From: Candidatus Omnitrophota bacterium
GTDB lineage: Bacteria > Omnitrophota > Gorgyraeia > Velamenicoccales > Velamenicoccaceae
Assembly (NCBI GenBank): GCA_028717105.1
Contig: JAQUOM010000003.1
Coordinates: 1-33,696 of the forward strand
DNA length: 33,696 bases
Direction: 5' to 3'
Under the pieces are notes generated by a model, which worked only from the letters and a program-made list of their open reading frames with translations, searched no databases and was not told where the DNA came from. Positions 24,766 through 32,493 of the stretch are shown in pieces; within the stretch, counting starts at the first letter, position 1, and the number at the start of each line of letters is the position of its first letter. Position numbers and translations under genes: made by a program.

Positions 24766-26142
24766 TCACTCGCGGGGCTTGAGGAAAATGAGCCTCCAGG
24801 CGGTATTATCGAACGGCAGGTCCTTGGAACTGGTCTTGACAGAAGCCAGGACGCGATCGGGATGACCCAAAAGCGCCAGGGGGACCTTGACGATCAGGCA
24901 GCGGCCCTCGTAGCTCATCGCGACGTCCCTGTTGCGAAGCCGTTTGAACCTGTCCCACACATGGATGCCGCGCATACCGACGGAAATACGGATCTTGGGC
25001 ATCTGCGCGAAATCCTCGCCGCCGCGATAACCGAACAGATAGAGAAAAACGCCGAAATTCTTATTGAACCGGCGTTTGAGCGTCAACCGCACGAACAGAT
25101 GATCTGCGCTCAAGGCGTAACTTAAGGCGGATATCTCTTCCAGGCCCTCGGCCGCAGGATCCATTTCCGAAAAAATATGAACATCCTTCCAGAGAAGGTC
25201 CGGGCCGCTTGCGGGAAGCTCGAGAGGAGGAAAATCATTAAACAGCTCGTTCTGCCTGGCAAAGCTGTAAAGATAGGACGGCGCATACGCGAGCTGGCTC
25301 TTGTATAAAGAGATCGCCATTCTCTTGATCCATATCTCCTCTTCCGTCAATTCCAGGTCCAGCCACCGGATCCCGCTGTCTTTGAAACTCTTCGGGGGCA
25401 CTTCATAAAGATACGGTCGAAAACCCCGCGGCCAGGGCCAGCGCACCACGTGCACCAGATAAGGATGCAGGGCCGGCAGGGGAATCTTCCCCTCGAGGTC
25501 CCAGAGGGCAACCCTTAAAAAAACATACAAGGCCCGATGGTCGCGGTTCGTGTCGGCGGGATGGGAAACAAAAATCCTGGTCGGTTTGAAATCCCCGATC
25601 ACGGCCTTCAGATCGTTCACGATGCTCTGGCCGGCATAAGGGGCACCGAAGGAAAAACTGTCGTGATACGGAACAGATGTGACGCGCGTCAACATGCTGC
25701 GGAACGGCCGTTTCGGGTCCCAGTAGCGCATAAAAATCTCCATGGTGCCGAAATCAGGATAGCCCAGAAAAACAAGATCCTCCTTTTTCAACCCCAGGTA
25801 AGCCATAGAGCGGATGGCTTCTTTGCGCCGGACCTCCCCCATATACACAAACGCATTCTTGCGAAAAACCAGGCGTTTCTCGTAAACGATGAAAGACAAC
25901 TCATTGTTGTCTCCATTCGTAAAATAGACGATTTTTATGGGGATATCGTTTTGAAGGCATCTCTGGATGACGCCGGAGACGGCAATCGCTTCATCATCCG
26001 GGTGAGGAGCCAGGACCAGGACCCTGTCCTGAGATGTCAATTCGGGGAATGCAGAGATATCCTGTGTGACGGCCCCTGCCGGCCGGCCGCCGGACAAGGA
26101 AAGAAAAAAAAGACAGAAAAAAATACGGCGCGCAATCATCAT
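24766..26142 (-). CDS. Secreted PIG-L/LmbE-type deacetylase with C-terminal extension
   Basis: The protein has 458 aa from the ATG at 26142 (GGAG 7 nt upstream; a TTG-opened frame at 26148 overlaps the previous stop). A signal peptide (about 1-24, MMIARRIFF... PAGA) implies export. The zinc-site motif APHPDDE (H47, D49, D50) and HPADTNRDH later in the domain identify the PIG-L N-acetylglucosaminyl deacetylase family, usually about 250 aa. The remaining about 170 residues (from about 285) form a beta-rich domain of unknown type, possibly carbohydrate-binding. It is coupled to the ArnT-like transferase upstream, so its substrate is probably an envelope glycan or glycolipid. Confidence 0.87.
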   Translation of the reverse strand: MMIARRIFFCLFFLSLSGGRPAGAVTQDISAFPELTSQDRVLVLAPHPDDEAIAVSGVIQRCLQNDIPIKIVYFTNGDNNELSFIVYEKRLVFRKNAFVYMGEVRRKEAIRSMAYLGLKKEDLVFLGYPDFGTMEIFMRYWDPKRPFRSMLTRVTSVPYHDSFSFGAPYAGQSIVNDLKAVIGDFKPTRIFVSHPADTNRDHRALYVFLRVALWDLEGKIPLPALHPYLVHVVRWPWPRGFRPYLYEVPPKSFKDSGIRWLDLELTEEEIWIKRMAISLYKSQLAYAPSYLYSFARQNELFNDFPPLELPASGPDLLWKDVHIFSEMDPAAEGLEEISALSYALSADHLFVRLTLKRRFNKNFGVFLYLFGYRGGEDFAQMPKIRISVGMRGIHVWDRFKRLRNRDVAMSYEGRCLIVKVPLALLGHPDRVLASVKTSSKDLPFDNTAWRLIFLKPRE

Positions 26143-26144
26143 GG

Positions 26145-27812
26145 TCAAACTCCGGTAAGTCCCGCCTGCTTAGGCAAAATGCGCACGATATACTCGTCAC
26201 CCGCCTGATAAAGGACGATATGGCTGTAGGCATCGCCGATCAACCGGCCCAGGTCCTCCACATAGTCCTTGCGTAAGACGGCCGTCGTCACCGGCTGCCG
26301 CTTCAGGAAAGACTGAAGCTTGTCGACGGTATTGATGTATTCCACGGGGTGAGGGCTGAAATAACCGCTCCCGTTAATATCCAGGACCGCAATGGTCTTG
26401 TCGGTGTAAAACCTGATCCCGCGCGCGAAGAATTTGGAACAAAGGATGACGTCGGATGCAGGGCCGCGCTCTTTGAGGTATTGCCCCGCCTTCCGCGACG
26501 ACACATAAGATTCGAAATGCGGCGTCATCCAAAGAGAAAAAGCCAGGAGAACGGGCAAAAACGCCGCCAGCATCCAGAAACCCGGAACAAAACGCCGGCG
26601 CCAGGCGAAAACAAGGAACACGGCCAGATAAACGGCGAGGAAGGCCGCAAAAATCAGGACGGGCAGGGGTTGAGAAACATATTCCGGGACTATTTTGACC
26701 GCGACAACCAACCCCACGGGAAAACCGAAACAGAAAACACCGGTCGCGATCATGCCGGCCCTTAGTACGCGCGGCCATTTCTTTTGCTCAGCCTCAACGA
26801 AGAAAAACCCCGTGATCAAAGCCAGGGCGGGAAAATACGGAAAGATATAGCTGGTCAGTTTGGAATGCGCCGACTGGAAAATGATGAACGTTACGGCAGT
26901 CCAGCATATCAGATAGAGGAAAAAGGGGTTCGACCGGCGGCGGAACGTCCGGACCAGCCACACAGCCGCCGAAATAAAAAATACGCTCCAGGGAAACATG
27001 CTCCCGATCGTCGTTAAAGGATAATAATACCAGGTGTCCGCGGCCGGATGTTCCGCTTCAACCACGCGCCGCCAATGATCATTGACGAAAAACTCCCGGG
27101 TAAAAACAGTACCATACGTCTTGATCATAAAAATGTACCATGGCAGGGCAAGAAGCCCGAAGACCGCAATGCCCAGAGGAAACCCCCAGCCTTTCAGCAC
27201 GGCGATTTCCCGGCGTGCCAGGAGAAAAGCAAGAACGGCGCAAAAAGGAATGATCAGGCCCAGGGGGCCTTTTGTCAAAACCGCCATCGCGCAGAAAGCA
27301 AAAAACAGGACCCAGCCGGCCTGTCTCCGTTTTTCGACGGCATATCCCCAAAAAAACGCCAAAAATGACAAAAGGATAAAAACGGTAAAGATCAGGTCCG
27401 TAAAAACCGTGCGCGACAGCCCGACATAAAGGCCGCAGGACAAAAGGATAACAGCCGATAAGAACGCCTTGCGCTGATCCCTGAAACCAAGCCATCCAAG
27501 AAGGTAAACTGCCAGGACGCCGATCATCCCGAAGAAAGCGGGAAAAAACCTCGCCGCAAAAGGCCCCGCCCCGCCGGCCTCAAAGGCCAGGCGCAAAAAC
27601 CAATAGGTCATAATGGGTTTTTCAAACTGGGGCTGACCGAACAAATAAGGCGTCATCCAACTCCCTTGCTGCTTCATCTCACGGGCGGTCTGGGAGTAAA
27701 AAACCTCATCGGGATTCGTCAGGCTCAACATGCCGTTGCCCAGCATCAGGAACACGTAGCCCAGTGCCAGCAAGATCACGATGTTCTTCAGATGGCTTTG
27801 CGATTTCATCAT
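26145..27812 (-). CDS. ArnT/PMT-like membrane glycosyltransferase (GT-C fold)
   Basis: The protein has 555 aa from the ATG at 27812, overlapping the deacetylase stop as ATGA; GGGGGAA lies 4-5 nt upstream. A longer frame opens at 27872 inside the neighbour and is rejected. About 12 transmembrane helices are predicted. The first periplasmic loop has the catalytic acidic pair NPDEVFY (D35, E36), then QTAREMKQQGSWMTPYLFG and FEKPIMTYWF, a signature shared by ArnT and related transferases that use polyprenyl-phosphate sugars. ArnT adds aminoarabinose to lipid A, but the exact donor and acceptor here are unknown. A periplasmic-facing soluble domain ends the chain. Confidence 0.88.
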   Translation of the reverse strand: MMKSQSHLKNIVILLALGYVFLMLGNGMLSLTNPDEVFYSQTAREMKQQGSWMTPYLFGQPQFEKPIMTYWFLRLAFEAGGAGPFAARFFPAFFGMIGVLAVYLLGWLGFRDQRKAFLSAVILLSCGLYVGLSRTVFTDLIFTVFILLSFLAFFWGYAVEKRRQAGWVLFFAFCAMAVLTKGPLGLIIPFCAVLAFLLARREIAVLKGWGFPLGIAVFGLLALPWYIFMIKTYGTVFTREFFVNDHWRRVVEAEHPAADTWYYYPLTTIGSMFPWSVFFISAAVWLVRTFRRRSNPFFLYLICWTAVTFIIFQSAHSKLTSYIFPYFPALALITGFFFVEAEQKKWPRVLRAGMIATGVFCFGFPVGLVVAVKIVPEYVSQPLPVLIFAAFLAVYLAVFLVFAWRRRFVPGFWMLAAFLPVLLAFSLWMTPHFESYVSSRKAGQYLKERGPASDVILCSKFFARGIRFYTDKTIAVLDINGSGYFSPHPVEYINTVDKLQSFLKRQPVTTAVLRKDYVEDLGRLIGDAYSHIVLYQAGDEYIVRILPKQAGLTGV

Positions 27813-28570
27813 GGATTCCCCCGGTTTTGCCCGGTCATTGACAAAAGTTCCGTAACGGTCACGAACTTCCACCCTTTCTCTTTGAGCCGTTCGATCAGCC
27901 GCATGACAGCCAGGACCGTTTCATCCCTGTCGCCGCCCTCGGTGCTGAAGGCGCCGCCGCTGTCGTGGAACAAGATAATGTCTCCCGGCCGCACGTGATG
28001 CATCAGATATTTGATCATATATTTGTCGTCGAAGGTCACCCAGTCTTTGGAATTCAAGGACCAGAGGACGATTTCATAACCCATCGACCTGATGAGTTTT
28101 TTCTCCCGGGCCGTCATCCAGGCCTTCGGGGGCCTGAAATAACGGGTCGTCACCCCGGTGACTTTCTGGATGATCCCTTCGGTGCGCCGGATCTCATTCT
28201 CAAGCTTACGGACGTTGAAATATGTCAAAAGAACGCGATGATCGTAGGTATGGTTGCCGATGTCATGGCCTTCCGCGACGACGCGGCGGGCGACATCCGG
28301 ATATTTTTCCACGTGTTCCCCCAGCATAAAGAAGGTCGCGCGGACATCGGCCTCTTTGAGCACATCGAGAATCTTCGATGTCCAGACGGGCGACGGCCCA
28401 TCGTCAAAGGTCAGGGCCACGACCTTTTCGCCGACCTCTTCGCGATAGATCGTTCCCCGGCGCACAAAGACGGCCTGGTCGAAAAAGATGATAAAGACGG
28501 CCCCGAAAAAAACGACCAGGATCGCCAAAAGAAGGACAAGACGCAACGTCCGCATGATGGAAGGCAGCAT
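27809..28570 (-). CDS. Membrane-anchored polysaccharide deacetylase (NodB/CE4 family)
   Basis: The protein has 253 aa. An N-terminal helix (about 9-30) anchors it with the catalytic domain outside. The family motifs run in order: TFDDGP (D56, D57), NHTYDH (H107, H111), RYFRPP (R146-P148), the DW motif (D177, W178) and ILFHDSG (H202). These build the metal site and catalytic residues of carbohydrate esterase family 4, which removes N-acetyl groups from GlcNAc polymers or peptidoglycan. The usual RPPxG motif is RPPKA here, a small deviation. It is the first gene of the operon and is coupled to the ArnT-like gene by 4 nt. The ATG at 28570 has no clear Shine-Dalgarno. Confidence 0.93.
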   Translation of the reverse strand: MLPSIMRTLRLVLLLAILVVFFGAVFIIFFDQAVFVRRGTIYREEVGEKVVALTFDDGPSPVWTSKILDVLKEADVRATFFMLGEHVEKYPDVARRVVAEGHDIGNHTYDHRVLLTYFNVRKLENEIRRTEGIIQKVTGVTTRYFRPPKAWMTAREKKLIRSMGYEIVLWSLNSKDWVTFDDKYMIKYLMHHVRPGDIILFHDSGGAFSTEGGDRDETVLAVMRLIERLKEKGWKFVTVTELLSMTGQNRGNP

Positions 28571-28630
28571 AACGGTTATAATGTATCAAAAGGAGGATGA
28601 TCGCACAATCAAATTCTTTCTCCTGCGCCC

Positions 28631-28696
28631 TTTCCCTGTTTGATCCCGTTATGCGGGACGGATGCGCACGTCCGCTTGTCGCCAAAAACAGGGAAA
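28631..28696. other. Cruciform-like inverted repeat with two internal hairpins
   Basis: Perfect 11-nt outer arms TTTCCCTGTTT (28631-28641) and AAACAGGGAAA (28686-28696) enclose two hairpins: TCCCG/CGGGA (28644-28658) and CGGATG/CGTCCG (28659-28674). As RNA on either strand this gives a three-way junction with a single-stranded tail. It lies between divergent operons, upstream of the thi4 promoter and of the deacetylase gene. No named RNA family is recognised. Confidence 0.5.
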
Positions 28697-28734
28697 CCGA
28701 CGCCCCCGCACGCAGGACGGGCACGCGGCGAAAC

Positions 28735-28763
28735 TTCACTTTCCGCTTCGGATTTGCTATAAT
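28735..28763 (+). promoter_or_regulatory. Promoter of the second thi4 gene
   Basis: TTCACT (28735-28740), 17 nt, perfect TATAAT (28758-28763). Transcription would start near 28770, giving an 80-nt leader too short for a TPP aptamer; no THI-box motifs are present in it. Confidence 0.65.
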
Positions 28764-28794
28764 AGAAGCGCTCAAAAAATCAACGCTCTCTGAC

Positions 28795-28810
28795 ACGCAG
28801 ATTTCTGCGT
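28795..28810. repeat. 16-nt palindrome in the leader of the second thi4
   Basis: ACGCAGATTTCTGCGT has 7-nt perfect arms around TT. It is 25-40 nt after the predicted transcription start and could be an operator. The 2-nt spacer is too short for a stable RNA hairpin, unless the stem frays. Confidence 0.5.
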
Positions 28811-28849
28811 TTCAAGCTCCCGAAAAAACACGGAAAGGAACTAAAAAGC

Positions 28850-29623
28850 ATGATCGACGAAATCAAGATATCGAAAGCCATCATTGACACCTATAGCAAA
28901 AAGCTGATCAGCCACCTGGATGTGGACGTGGCCATTGCCGGGGCCGGGCCTTCCGGGATGACCTGCGCTTACTACCTGGCCAAAAAAGGCAAGAAGGTCG
29001 CCATCTTCGAACGCAAACTTTCCGTCGGCGGCGGCATGTGGGGCGGCGGCATCATGTTTAACGAGATTGTCGTCCAGGCACAGGCCAAAAAGATCCTGGA
29101 TGAATTCGGCATCCGCAGCCGCGTCTACGAAAACGGCTATTACCTGGCGGATTCCATAGAGGCGACCGCAACGCTCTGCGCGCAGGCCCTCAAGGCCGGT
29201 GCCGTCATCTTTAATTGCATGAGCGCCGAAGACGTTATGATCAGAAAAAACCGCGTCTGCGGGCTCGTCCTGAACTGGACGGCTGTCGAGATGGCGCGGC
29301 TCCACGTCGACCCTATCACCATGCGCGCCTCCTATGTCGTTGACGGCACGGGCCACGACGCCCAGATCGTGCATCTCGTCGAAAGAAAATCCGGGATACG
29401 CCTGAAAACAAAAACCGGAAAGGCCGTCGGGGAAGGCTCCATGTGGGCCGACATCGCCGAGACGACGACGGTCAAAAATACCCGGGAAGTGGCCCCCGGC
29501 CTCTACGTCTGCGGCATGTGCGCCAACGCCACTTTCGGCGGGCCGCGCATGGGGCCCATTTTCGGAGGAATGCTTCTGTCGGGCAGAAAAGTTGCCGGGG
29601 AACTGCTGAAGAAACTGAAATAA
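28850..29623 (+). CDS. thi4: Thi4-family thiazole synthase, His-containing (sulfide-dependent type)
   Basis: The protein has 257 aa. The nucleotide-binding motif is AIAGAGPSGMT (28-38), then GGGMWGGG (60-67), VVDGTGHDAQIVH (163-175), EGSMWADIAETTTV (195-208) and GGPRMGPIFGGM (230-241). H175 stands where archaeal sulfide-dependent Thi4 proteins have the His that replaces the sulfur-donating Cys of yeast; the family then uses free sulfide with NAD and glycine to make ADP-thiazole, needs Fe(II) and works anaerobically. It matches the archaeal/bacterial type better than the other copy at 7171-7992. The ATG at 28850 is preceded by AAAGGA about 11 nt away. It has its own promoter and a bidirectional terminator. 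Confidence 0.93.
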   Translation: MIDEIKISKAIIDTYSKKLISHLDVDVAIAGAGPSGMTCAYYLAKKGKKVAIFERKLSVGGGMWGGGIMFNEIVVQAQAKKILDEFGIRSRVYENGYYLADSIEATATLCAQALKAGAVIFNCMSAEDVMIRKNRVCGLVLNWTAVEMARLHVDPITMRASYVVDGTGHDAQIVHLVERKSGIRLKTKTGKAVGEGSMWADIAETTTVKNTREVAPGLYVCGMCANATFGGPRMGPIFGGMLLSGRKVAGELLKKLK

Positions 29624-29672
29624 TCACCGCCGAGCTGCAGGCTGCAAGCTTCGGGCGAGAAACACAAAAAAG

Positions 29673-29706
29673 AAACCGCTGACTTTTGTCAGCGGCTTCT
29701 TTTTTT
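29673..29706. terminator. Bidirectional intrinsic terminator between thi4 and the pilin-like operon
   Basis: Arms CCGCTGAC (29676-29683) and GTCAGCGG (29688-29695) with a 4-nt loop are flanked by T-rich runs on both strands (TTCTTTTTTT on plus, TTTCTTTTTT on minus). It serves the convergent ends of thi4 and the pilin-like operon. Confidence 0.92.
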
Positions 29707-29719
29707 CAAGCTCACCTCT

Positions 29720-30019
29720 TTACATCGTCATGGGACCGCGAACAACCCCGTCGTATTCCACGTCCGGATTATTTTCCACACGGGTTTGAGCTTCACCGGA
29801 TAGAAAGGCCTCCCCGCGGACACTCATGTCGGCGGCCTCAAGCGCTGCATCAGGGCCCGTCCCGGAAGAAACATGGACAGACACCGCGGCCGGCGGCGGC
29901 CCAGCAGGAGCATCCCCCGCTTTCTGTTCCATCCAGAACGCGATGATCGCTAACCCTAAAATGACAATAACAAGAAATAAACCGATGGTTAAAACCATAT
30001 GAAGCGGCGTTTTTTTCAT
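29720..30019 (-). CDS. Small single-span membrane protein, last gene of the pilin-like operon
   Basis: The protein has 99 aa. One hydrophobic helix (about 8-29) follows a basic start (MKKTPLH). The rest is acidic and low in complexity (APAGPPPAA, then GEAQTRVENNPDVEYDG), with no domain I can name. The ATG at 30019 has AAGGAG 6 nt upstream and begins 1 nt after the PilX-like stop, so it is clearly in the same operon. It probably sits in the inner membrane with its tail in the periplasm. A role in pilus-like assembly is inference from position only. Confidence 0.75.
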   Translation of the reverse strand: MKKTPLHMVLTIGLFLVIVILGLAIIAFWMEQKAGDAPAGPPPAAVSVHVSSGTGPDAALEAADMSVRGEAFLSGEAQTRVENNPDVEYDGVVRGPMTM

Positions 30020-30020
30020 T

Positions 30021-31730
30021 CTAGACTCCTTCTCCTTCCCAGATCATCTTGTCATCAAGATGAAAATCGTCCTGCGCGGTGAAACCCGACAAATAAGGAA
30101 AATACGGCGGGGTCTTGCCGTTTAGCACGCGCGGGTCATAAACGAAATTGCGGCCGTAACCGTGCAAAGGCGTCGTCCCGGAGAACTGGCCGAACGCGCC
30201 GTAAAAATCGGTGATCACCCCGCCCAAAAGCGTAGCCGTACCGCGCGGCGAACCCCCATCGTAATTATCTACCGTAAAAACGCCGTGCGGCGCCATGATA
30301 ATGCCGTGTATCTCGACGTTATGGGGCGCGCTTGTCCCGATGCGCACATCGCCGCCCCAGGCAATGAGGCCCAGCATGTTGTCGGCCGCCAGGCCCGTAG
30401 CCGGGTCTGTCCCGCTTAAAGGGCTGGCCGTATACGTTTCATAACGGACATTGTTGGAAATAACGATGTCGCGTTCCGCCGACACCGTTACGGAAGAATT
30501 TTTCTGGACCGTGCCGGAGAAAGACGTGATATCGTCCAAAGAATAGATCAAAATACCTTCGTCGTTGACGCCATCCGGCACCCCGGTATACGTCACCGTG
30601 CTGCCGCTGACGGTTTCCACGGTGGTCTGACTATTGGCCCTGTCCACCGTGATATTCTTCGTCGTCGACCCTTGTGTAATGGCATAGACGGCATTGTTGC
30701 TGGCGTTAACGCTCATGGTCACGCTCGCATCCCCTTTGATCAGGATCCCTCCCGTGACCGCGCCGCTGCTGTTGGGGACATAGATCCCGTCGCTGCCCGG
30801 ATTGGCCATGGTCCCCAGGGCCTGGGTCTTCAGGTCGTTCTGCGTTACAGACGAAGGAAGATTGATCAGGCTATAGCCGCGCTCATACCCTACATCGAAA
30901 ATCGGCACATCGGTCGTGCCGTTGGCGTCCGCATCCATCAAAATAGACGAACCCTCGTTATAAAACCTGGCTTTTGTTTCATGCTGGGTCACCGCATCCG
31001 TGAAGTGCCCCGAAGGATTGTTGGCAAAACTGAAACGGCCGTTGGTGGAAACAGGGCCCGAAAAATTGGTATTCTCCGTAAACCAGACGGTCGTCCCGGA
31101 AGGTGTCGTGTGATGGCTGGTAAACAACGCGAATTTCGCAAAGTTGGCGCGCAGGATCGTGATGGCGAATTCTCCCTGCCACAACCGGACATTCTCTTTG
31201 ACAGACGGGTTCGTCGCCGTGACAGAACCCTGGGACGTCACGCTGTATTGATAAGGAAATACATAGACATCTGCCGACGGACTGGTCGGCGCGCCGTTGG
31301 GCTGAACAAGGAGCGTTGCCGTATAATTACCGCTGATGGCCGTATTGAGGTCGGGAGCGTTCAACGTCAGCGTCGCATTCCCTCCGGATACGGTGAATTG
31401 CGGCTGGCCCGCCGCATAGCCGAAATCATGCAAAAATCCCAAAGAATTATTCCCTGCGATATACGCCGAAAAGGTCGCGGATGTCCAATGTTCGGCGGGG
31501 TCCTCGATCCTGCCCTTGATATCCACGCGGACACGCTTCTTAAGCTCTGCCCGCCCCTGCGACGCCCCGGCCTCGGCCAATGCCAAAGACTGCATCGCGT
31601 ATTTCTGAAAATCCACGGATGTCTTCTGGGAAAGCAGGCTTGAAAAAAATATGCTCGCCAGGACCAGAAGGACCGCTACGCCCATCAAAACGGCGGCCAG
31701 CGCAACCCCTTTTTCGCTCTTGTTTGACAT
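30021..31730 (-). CDS. PilX-like pilus-associated protein with large beta-rich domain
   Basis: The protein has 569 aa. The N-terminus KGVALAAVLMGVAVLLVLASIFF is a pilin-like hydrophobic helix with a possible prepilin-peptidase site G8-V9, but the usual Glu at position +5 is missing, as is common in PilX-type minor components. ALAEAGASQGRAELK (about 50-64) is the PilX-like continuation. The rest is Thr-, Ser-, Asn- and Gly-rich, beta-strand predicted, and contains repeated VTVSAERDIVISNN-like stretches, as in parallel beta-helix or adhesin-like surface proteins. The start ATG at 31730 has AGGAG 7 nt upstream. It ends with TAG and is followed 1 nt later by the small anchored protein. Confidence 0.83.
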   Translation of the reverse strand: MSNKSEKGVALAAVLMGVAVLLVLASIFFSSLLSQKTSVDFQKYAMQSLALAEAGASQGRAELKKRVRVDIKGRIEDPAEHWTSATFSAYIAGNNSLGFLHDFGYAAGQPQFTVSGGNATLTLNAPDLNTAISGNYTATLLVQPNGAPTSPSADVYVFPYQYSVTSQGSVTATNPSVKENVRLWQGEFAITILRANFAKFALFTSHHTTPSGTTVWFTENTNFSGPVSTNGRFSFANNPSGHFTDAVTQHETKARFYNEGSSILMDADANGTTDVPIFDVGYERGYSLINLPSSVTQNDLKTQALGTMANPGSDGIYVPNSSGAVTGGILIKGDASVTMSVNASNNAVYAITQGSTTKNITVDRANSQTTVETVSGSTVTYTGVPDGVNDEGILIYSLDDITSFSGTVQKNSSVTVSAERDIVISNNVRYETYTASPLSGTDPATGLAADNMLGLIAWGGDVRIGTSAPHNVEIHGIIMAPHGVFTVDNYDGGSPRGTATLLGGVITDFYGAFGQFSGTTPLHGYGRNFVYDPRVLNGKTPPYFPYLSGFTAQDDFHLDDKMIWEGEGV

Positions 31731-31799
31731 GACATTCTCCTTAATTTTGCCTCTACAGGGGTTTCTCTTCTCTACAAAATTAACTCCGCAGCTTGCGCC

Positions 31800-31835
31800 G
31801 TAAATTTTTGCCGTCAGACCATGGCAAAAATTTAC
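31800..31835. repeat. 13-bp perfect hairpin in the pilW-pilX gap
   Basis: GTAAATTTTTGCC (31800-31812), 10-nt loop, GGCAAAAATTTAC (31823-31835). It sits in the 148-nt gap of an otherwise tight operon. No T-run follows on the minus strand, so it is not a typical terminator. RNA processing, protection of the 3' end or attenuation would fit. Confidence 0.65.
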
Positions 31836-31878
31836 AAGCGGTTAAGCAAAGAGTAACGCTTATTCCTTAATGTTGTCT

Positions 31879-32493
31879 CTAAAACTCGCCCTCATCCGGT
31901 TCTTCCACCGCCGTCTCGGCGGAAACCGTCATGTTCAGGTTGCGCAATGTCACATGCGTCTCCCAGTTAAAACCGACTTCCTTAAAAGTCTCGATCTCCA
32001 TCCGGACCCGCGGGCAGGCCTGGTCCACGGCCGTGCACCCCGAGCAGCCGCAACCAATAAAAAAATCCTCGACGGATGACGCCGCCACGGTCTCCGCCGC
32101 CGTCCCTTCTTTCATCAAGAGACGCGTCTCATCGGCAGGGTCAAGTTTGAAAGTGACCTTCTGCAAGGACGTCACAATGCCGGAGGCATTAAAGACCGGC
32201 CGGTAAAAGTCGATGCGGGTATTGTTGCTGGAGATCGTCACGGGGTAGTGCGTCGCATTGATCACCCAATCGGGGTTCGCTTCCCTGACCAGCCCCGCCA
32301 GTTTGTCTGCGGCGCGGCGGGCTTCCTGGGCTTCGACGATCTTGCCCCTGCCGATCTCCCAACCCCGATCGGCATTCCTTAAAATCAGGGCAAACATGGA
32401 AAACAGGATCAAAAAAATACACAGCACCATCACCAACTCGATCAAGGTGTGGCCGCTTCGGGTCCTCGAAAAATATGATGTCTTATCTCGCAA
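31879..32493 (-). CDS. PilW/GspJ-like prepilin
   Basis: The protein has 204 aa from a TTG at 32493. A stop lies three codons upstream in this frame and GAGGTGG is about 9 nt away, so no ATG or GTG alternative exists before the pilin helix. The N-terminal type IV pilin motif is SGHTLIELVMVL: cleavage after G14, conserved E19 at +5, but His rather than Phe or Met at +1. A helix then leads to a beta-rich domain with four Cys in IGCGCSGCTAVDQAC (C148, C150, C153, C160), likely disulfide-bonded or metal-binding. It overlaps the PilV-like gene by 11 nt. It is probably a minor pseudopilin. Confidence 0.87.
   Translation of the reverse strand: MRDKTSYFSRTRSGHTLIELVMVLCIFLILFSMFALILRNADRGWEIGRGKIVEAQEARRAADKLAGLVREANPDWVINATHYPVTISSNNTRIDFYRPVFNASGIVTSLQKVTFKLDPADETRLLMKEGTAAETVAASSVEDFFIGCGCSGCTAVDQACPRVRMEIETFKEVGFNWETHVTLRNLNMTVSAETAVEEPDEGEF

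Noticed and set aside
28597..28887. Plus-strand open frame of 96 codons after AAAGGAGG
   Set aside because: The Shine-Dalgarno abuts the ATG with no spacer, the frame runs through the inverted repeats and overlaps the start of thi4 in another frame, and the product resembles nothing.
30672..31643. Plus-strand open frame of 323 codons
   Set aside because: Antisense to the PilX-like gene, rich in Arg, His and Gly as expected for an other-strand shadow.
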